DNA from: Leptothermofonsia sp049200465
Lineage (GTDB): Bacteria; Cyanobacteriota; Cyanobacteriia; Leptolyngbyales; Leptolyngbyaceae
NCBI RefSeq assembly: GCF_049200465.1
Contig: NZ_CP120836.1
Location: 1,178,001-1,242,000 of the forward strand
DNA: 64,000 nucleotides
Direction: 5' to 3'
The number at the start of each line of letters is the position of its first letter. Within the stretch, counting starts at the first letter, position 1. This document shows positions 61,730 to 64,000 of the stretch, one piece after another. Below the pieces are notes generated by a model, which was not told the DNA's origin, did not search any database, and was given only the letters and a program-made list of their open reading frames with translations. The position numbers were made by a program, and so were the translations under genes.

Positions 61730-61769
61730 CCTTCACCAACTTATTGAGAACGCAAACTATGGAATAACA

Positions 61770-61907
61770 ATGCACAACATCGTGCAACACCACACCGAAC
61801 AGCATACGGGCGACGTCACGAATTGGCAGGGGCACTCGCCCGAACAGCTTAAAGCTATGAAGGACAACCTTGAGCGACTCAGGCAATATGGCTGCATGAC
61901 ATCGTGA
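61770..61907 (+). CDS. Short unknown ORF, probably a fragment
   Basis: 45 residues from an ATG at 61770 (the frame is open from 61692): HNIVQHHTEQHTGDVTNW then SPEQLKAMKDNLERLRQYG. The His-rich start and amphipathic end could be the tail of a larger protein. No family recognised and no clear RBS. Confidence 0.3.
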   Translation: MHNIVQHHTEQHTGDVTNWQGHSPEQLKAMKDNLERLRQYGCMTS

Positions 61908-62037
61908 TTGGATTGTTCATCAATCGCTACGAGTTTGGGCGGGCTGTTTAACTTTATCGATCCCCATGTCTAGAACATTACCAGTGTTTTGATCGCCTCG
62001 AAATCTACCTGGCAGATACCATGACAGGAGGAACCCA

Positions 62038-62166
62038 ATGAAAAAGATCTTTAGCAAGTTTGGAGGAAACTGTATGACTGATGCGCCAACCAGTGCGCTC
62101 TCACCCCTGAATCATCACCTGCCACCCTTTCCTGCACAAACAGCGCTACACTCAAGTTCAGCGTAA
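62038..62166 (+). CDS. Short ORF upstream of asnS
   Basis: 42 residues (MKKIFSKFGGNCMTD ... TALHSSSA) preceded by a good Shine-Dalgarno (AGGAGGAA, about 6 bases before the ATG). It ends 24 bases before the asnS ATG, so it could be a leader or translationally coupled peptide. No family recognised; it may be a decayed gene start. Confidence 0.3.
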   Translation: MKKIFSKFGGNCMTDAPTSALSPLNHHLPPFPAQTALHSSSA

Positions 62167-62190
62167 ATTATCGTGTTTCCTCTATTTCCC

Positions 62191-63579
62191 ATGTCTCGAC
62201 GTATTCTTGATATTCTTCGCAATGGGCAACCCAATCAAACCGTGACCATTCAGGGTTGGGTTCGCACAAAACGCGAGCAGAAAGAATTCAGCTTTGTGGA
62301 AGTGAACGATGGTTCTTCCTTGGCCGGGTTGCAGGTTGTGGTAAATCAAACCGTGCCGGGATACGCGGAGGCCATCAAGCGGGTGAACACAGGCGCATCG
62401 GTAGAAATTTCAGGCACACTGGTTGAGTCTCCTGCAAAGGGTCAACGGATTGAGCTAAAGGCAGAATCCATCACAGTTTATGGAGAAGCTGATCCAGAAA
62501 CCTATCCCCTGCAAAAGAAGCGTCACTCCTTTGAGTTTTTGCGAGAAATCGCCCATCTGCGATCGCGCACCAATACCTTAGGAGCTGTTTTTCGGGTTCG
62601 CAACGCCGCTGCTACTGCCATCCATCAGTTTTTTCAGGAACGGGGCTTCATCTGGGTACACACGCCGATTATCAGCGCCAGCGACTGTGAAGGGGCCGGG
62701 GAAATGTTTACGGTCACCAGCTTTGATCTGAACAATGTGCCGCTGACGGAAGACAAAACCGTGGATTATGGCAAAGACTTTTTTGGCAAACAGGCCTACC
62801 TGACCGTTAGTGGCCAACTGGAAGCCGAGATTATGGCCATGGCGTTCAGTAATGTCTATACCTTTGGCCCCACCTTCCGGGCAGAAAATTCCAACACCTC
62901 CCGCCACCTGGCAGAGTTTTGGATGGTGGAGCCAGAGATGGCCTTCTGTGACCTGGAAGGAGATATGGATCTGGCAGAAGCTTTCCTGAAGCACATCTTT
63001 AAGTACGTGCTGGAGCACTGCCCGGAAGATATGGACTTTTTTAACCAGCGGATCGACAATTCTGTGCTGGCAACGGCTGACAATATCATTAACAACGAAT
63101 TTGCGCGGGTGACCTATACGGAGGCCATTACCATTCTGGAAAAATCGGGCAAAACGTTTGAATACCCGGTGGAATGGGGGGTAGACATGCAATCGGAACA
63201 CGAGCGGTATCTGGCTGAGGAACACTTCAAGAAGCCTGTGATCGTGACGAATTACCCCGCCCAAATTAAAGCCTTTTACATGCGCCTGGATGATGGCGGC
63301 AAAACAGTTTCAGCAATGGACATTCTCGCTCCCAAGATTGGCGAGATTATTGGGGGCTCGCAACGGGAAGAGCGATTGGATGTTTTGGAGAAACGGATTC
63401 AGGATGTTGGGCTCGATTCCAGGCCCTACTGGTGGTATCTCGATTTACGCCGCTATGGTACGGTGCCCCATGCTGGTTTTGGGCTTGGGTTTGAGCGCCT
63501 GGTGCAGTTTATGACGGGGATGGGCAATATTCGGGATGTCATTCCGTTTCCACGGGCACCCCAGGAAGTGGAGTTTTAG
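62191..63579 (+). CDS. asnS: Asparaginyl-tRNA synthetase
   Basis: 462 residues from the ATG at 62191 (an in-frame GTG at 62173 would add six). OB-fold anticodon domain first (QTVTIQGWVRTKREQKEFSFVEVNDGS), then the class II core: FLREIAHLRSRTNTLGAVFRVRNAA (motif 1), PTFRAENSNTSRHLAEFWMVEPEMAF (motif 2) and GFGLGFERLVQFMTG (motif 3). It charges tRNA-Asn directly. GTTTCCTC text precedes the start without a strong RBS. Confidence 0.98.
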   Translation: MSRRILDILRNGQPNQTVTIQGWVRTKREQKEFSFVEVNDGSSLAGLQVVVNQTVPGYAEAIKRVNTGASVEISGTLVESPAKGQRIELKAESITVYGEADPETYPLQKKRHSFEFLREIAHLRSRTNTLGAVFRVRNAAATAIHQFFQERGFIWVHTPIISASDCEGAGEMFTVTSFDLNNVPLTEDKTVDYGKDFFGKQAYLTVSGQLEAEIMAMAFSNVYTFGPTFRAENSNTSRHLAEFWMVEPEMAFCDLEGDMDLAEAFLKHIFKYVLEHCPEDMDFFNQRIDNSVLATADNIINNEFARVTYTEAITILEKSGKTFEYPVEWGVDMQSEHERYLAEEHFKKPVIVTNYPAQIKAFYMRLDDGGKTVSAMDILAPKIGEIIGGSQREERLDVLEKRIQDVGLDSRPYWWYLDLRRYGTVPHAGFGLGFERLVQFMTGMGNIRDVIPFPRAPQEVEF

Positions 63580-63743
63580 AGCATTGGTTGAAGATAGACT
63601 TGAGGCCAGAAGCCAGGAGCTTAGAAGTTAGGGAGTGAGCTAAAAGGAGCTAACAGTCAACAGCTAATCGTTGATAACCAATTCCACTAGCGGTAGTATA
63701 TGCGATTCATTTGATTATTACTTACCCCAGGATTCTTTGTGAC

Positions 63744-64000
63744 ATGCCAAAGTCATCGAAGCTGGAGGAAACACTGGAGTTGTTGGGAACCGTTCGGAAT
63801 GACCCAACTTCAGAAGCGGCGATCGCCACTCTCCGCCAAGTCATTAAAAGCCGTTATTCAATAGCAGTTGCGCAGGCTGCCAGGATTGTGGGGGATGCAG
63901 AAATTTACTCATTGGTACCAGACCTGATTGCCACCTTTGACCAATTTATGGTGAAACCCGTTGAAACAGATGCGAACTGCCATGCCAAGTTTAGAATCGC
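63744..64000 (+). CDS. HEAT-repeat-like protein, N-terminus only (cut by window edge)
   Basis: The ATG at 63744 opens 85 codons without a stop: a Lys/Leu-rich helix (KSSKLEETLELLGTVRND), then AAIATLRQVIKSRYSIAVAQAARIVGDAEIYSLVPDLIATFDQFM. The helix pairs with hydrophobic spacing and the R-x-S-x-A-V-A-Q-A-A pattern resemble HEAT/PBS-lyase-type repeats of cyanobacterial proteins. The remainder is outside, so no role is inferred. Confidence 0.65.
   Translation, partial: MPKSSKLEETLELLGTVRNDPTSEAAIATLRQVIKSRYSIAVAQAARIVGDAEIYSLVPDLIATFDQFMVKPVETDANCHAKFRI

Overview
The window comes from a filamentous or mat-type cyanobacterium, most like Leptolyngbya-grade lineages. Support is direct: the octamer GCGATCGC (HIP1) recurs throughout, and the gene set is cyanobacterial. 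It includes ferredoxin-type glutamate synthase, phycobilisome core subunit ApcF, three carboxysome shell proteins of the CcmK type, the PanC-Cmk fusion, and an NtcA-type promoter in front of glnA. No rRNA, CRISPR array, prophage or transposase gene was seen.

Layout. 1-4.2 kb: most of gltS (minus, running off the left edge). 4.2-10.3 kb: a phosphodiester glycosidase-like protein, a cupin mannose-6-phosphate isomerase, an IscA/HesB-like protein, tRNA-Gly(TCC), a lipoate ligase-like protein and a YbjN protein. 10.4-13.9 kb: a ferritin-like protein, glnA with its NtcA promoter, and apcF. 14-20 kb: small hypotheticals, a MerR regulator and a large lipoprotein glycosidase. 20-24 kb: a CNNM/CorC-type membrane protein and a minus-strand cluster of sigma-like protein, TPR protein and DNA methyltransferase. 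24-38 kb: argG, a NarL-type regulator, a Tat-exported molybdopterin enzyme, ppa, panD, a metallo-beta-lactamase-fold hydrolase, a DUF218 protein, panC-cmk, an alpha/beta hydrolase, argH and an MMADHC-like protein. 38.2-41 kb: an NTF2-like protein, three tandem ccmK genes and a glutaminase. 41.1-44.7 kb: an uninterrupted dnaE. 46.5-50.6 kb: a giant adenylate cyclase/nSTAND/WD40 protein. 51-56.4 kb: moeB with a JAMM protease, a DUF697-like membrane protein, a broken mannosyltransferase and a methyltransferase. 56.8-60.4 kb: a decayed NB-ARC/WD40 gene. 60.4-62.2 kb: a graveyard of gene fragments. 62.2-64 kb: asnS and the start of a HEAT-like gene.

Two themes stand out. First, nitrogen and carbon core metabolism is spread through the window: gltS and glnA (GS/GOGAT), glutaminase, argG and argH, and satellite carboxysome shell genes. 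Second, the genome is heavily populated by short palindromic non-autonomous elements. At least seven families of about 65-130 bp recur, some nested or side by side, often touching start or stop codons. Intergenic space also holds low-complexity repeat text that has entered the reading frames of panC, cmk and glsA without breaking them. Decay is extensive: an SLH porin, an ABC ATPase, three Uma2 genes, a PIG-V-like mannosyltransferase, an NB-ARC/WD40 protein and a VOC protein are all visible as broken genes.

The most interesting intact system is the 1367-residue protein joining a class III nucleotide cyclase with complete catalytic residues, an nSTAND ATPase, a membrane segment and 14 WD40 repeats (two seven-bladed propellers). 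A decayed NB-ARC/WD40 protein with the same 14-repeat architecture lies 6 kb away. All calls come from reading the sequence and recalled family knowledge; no database search was possible.
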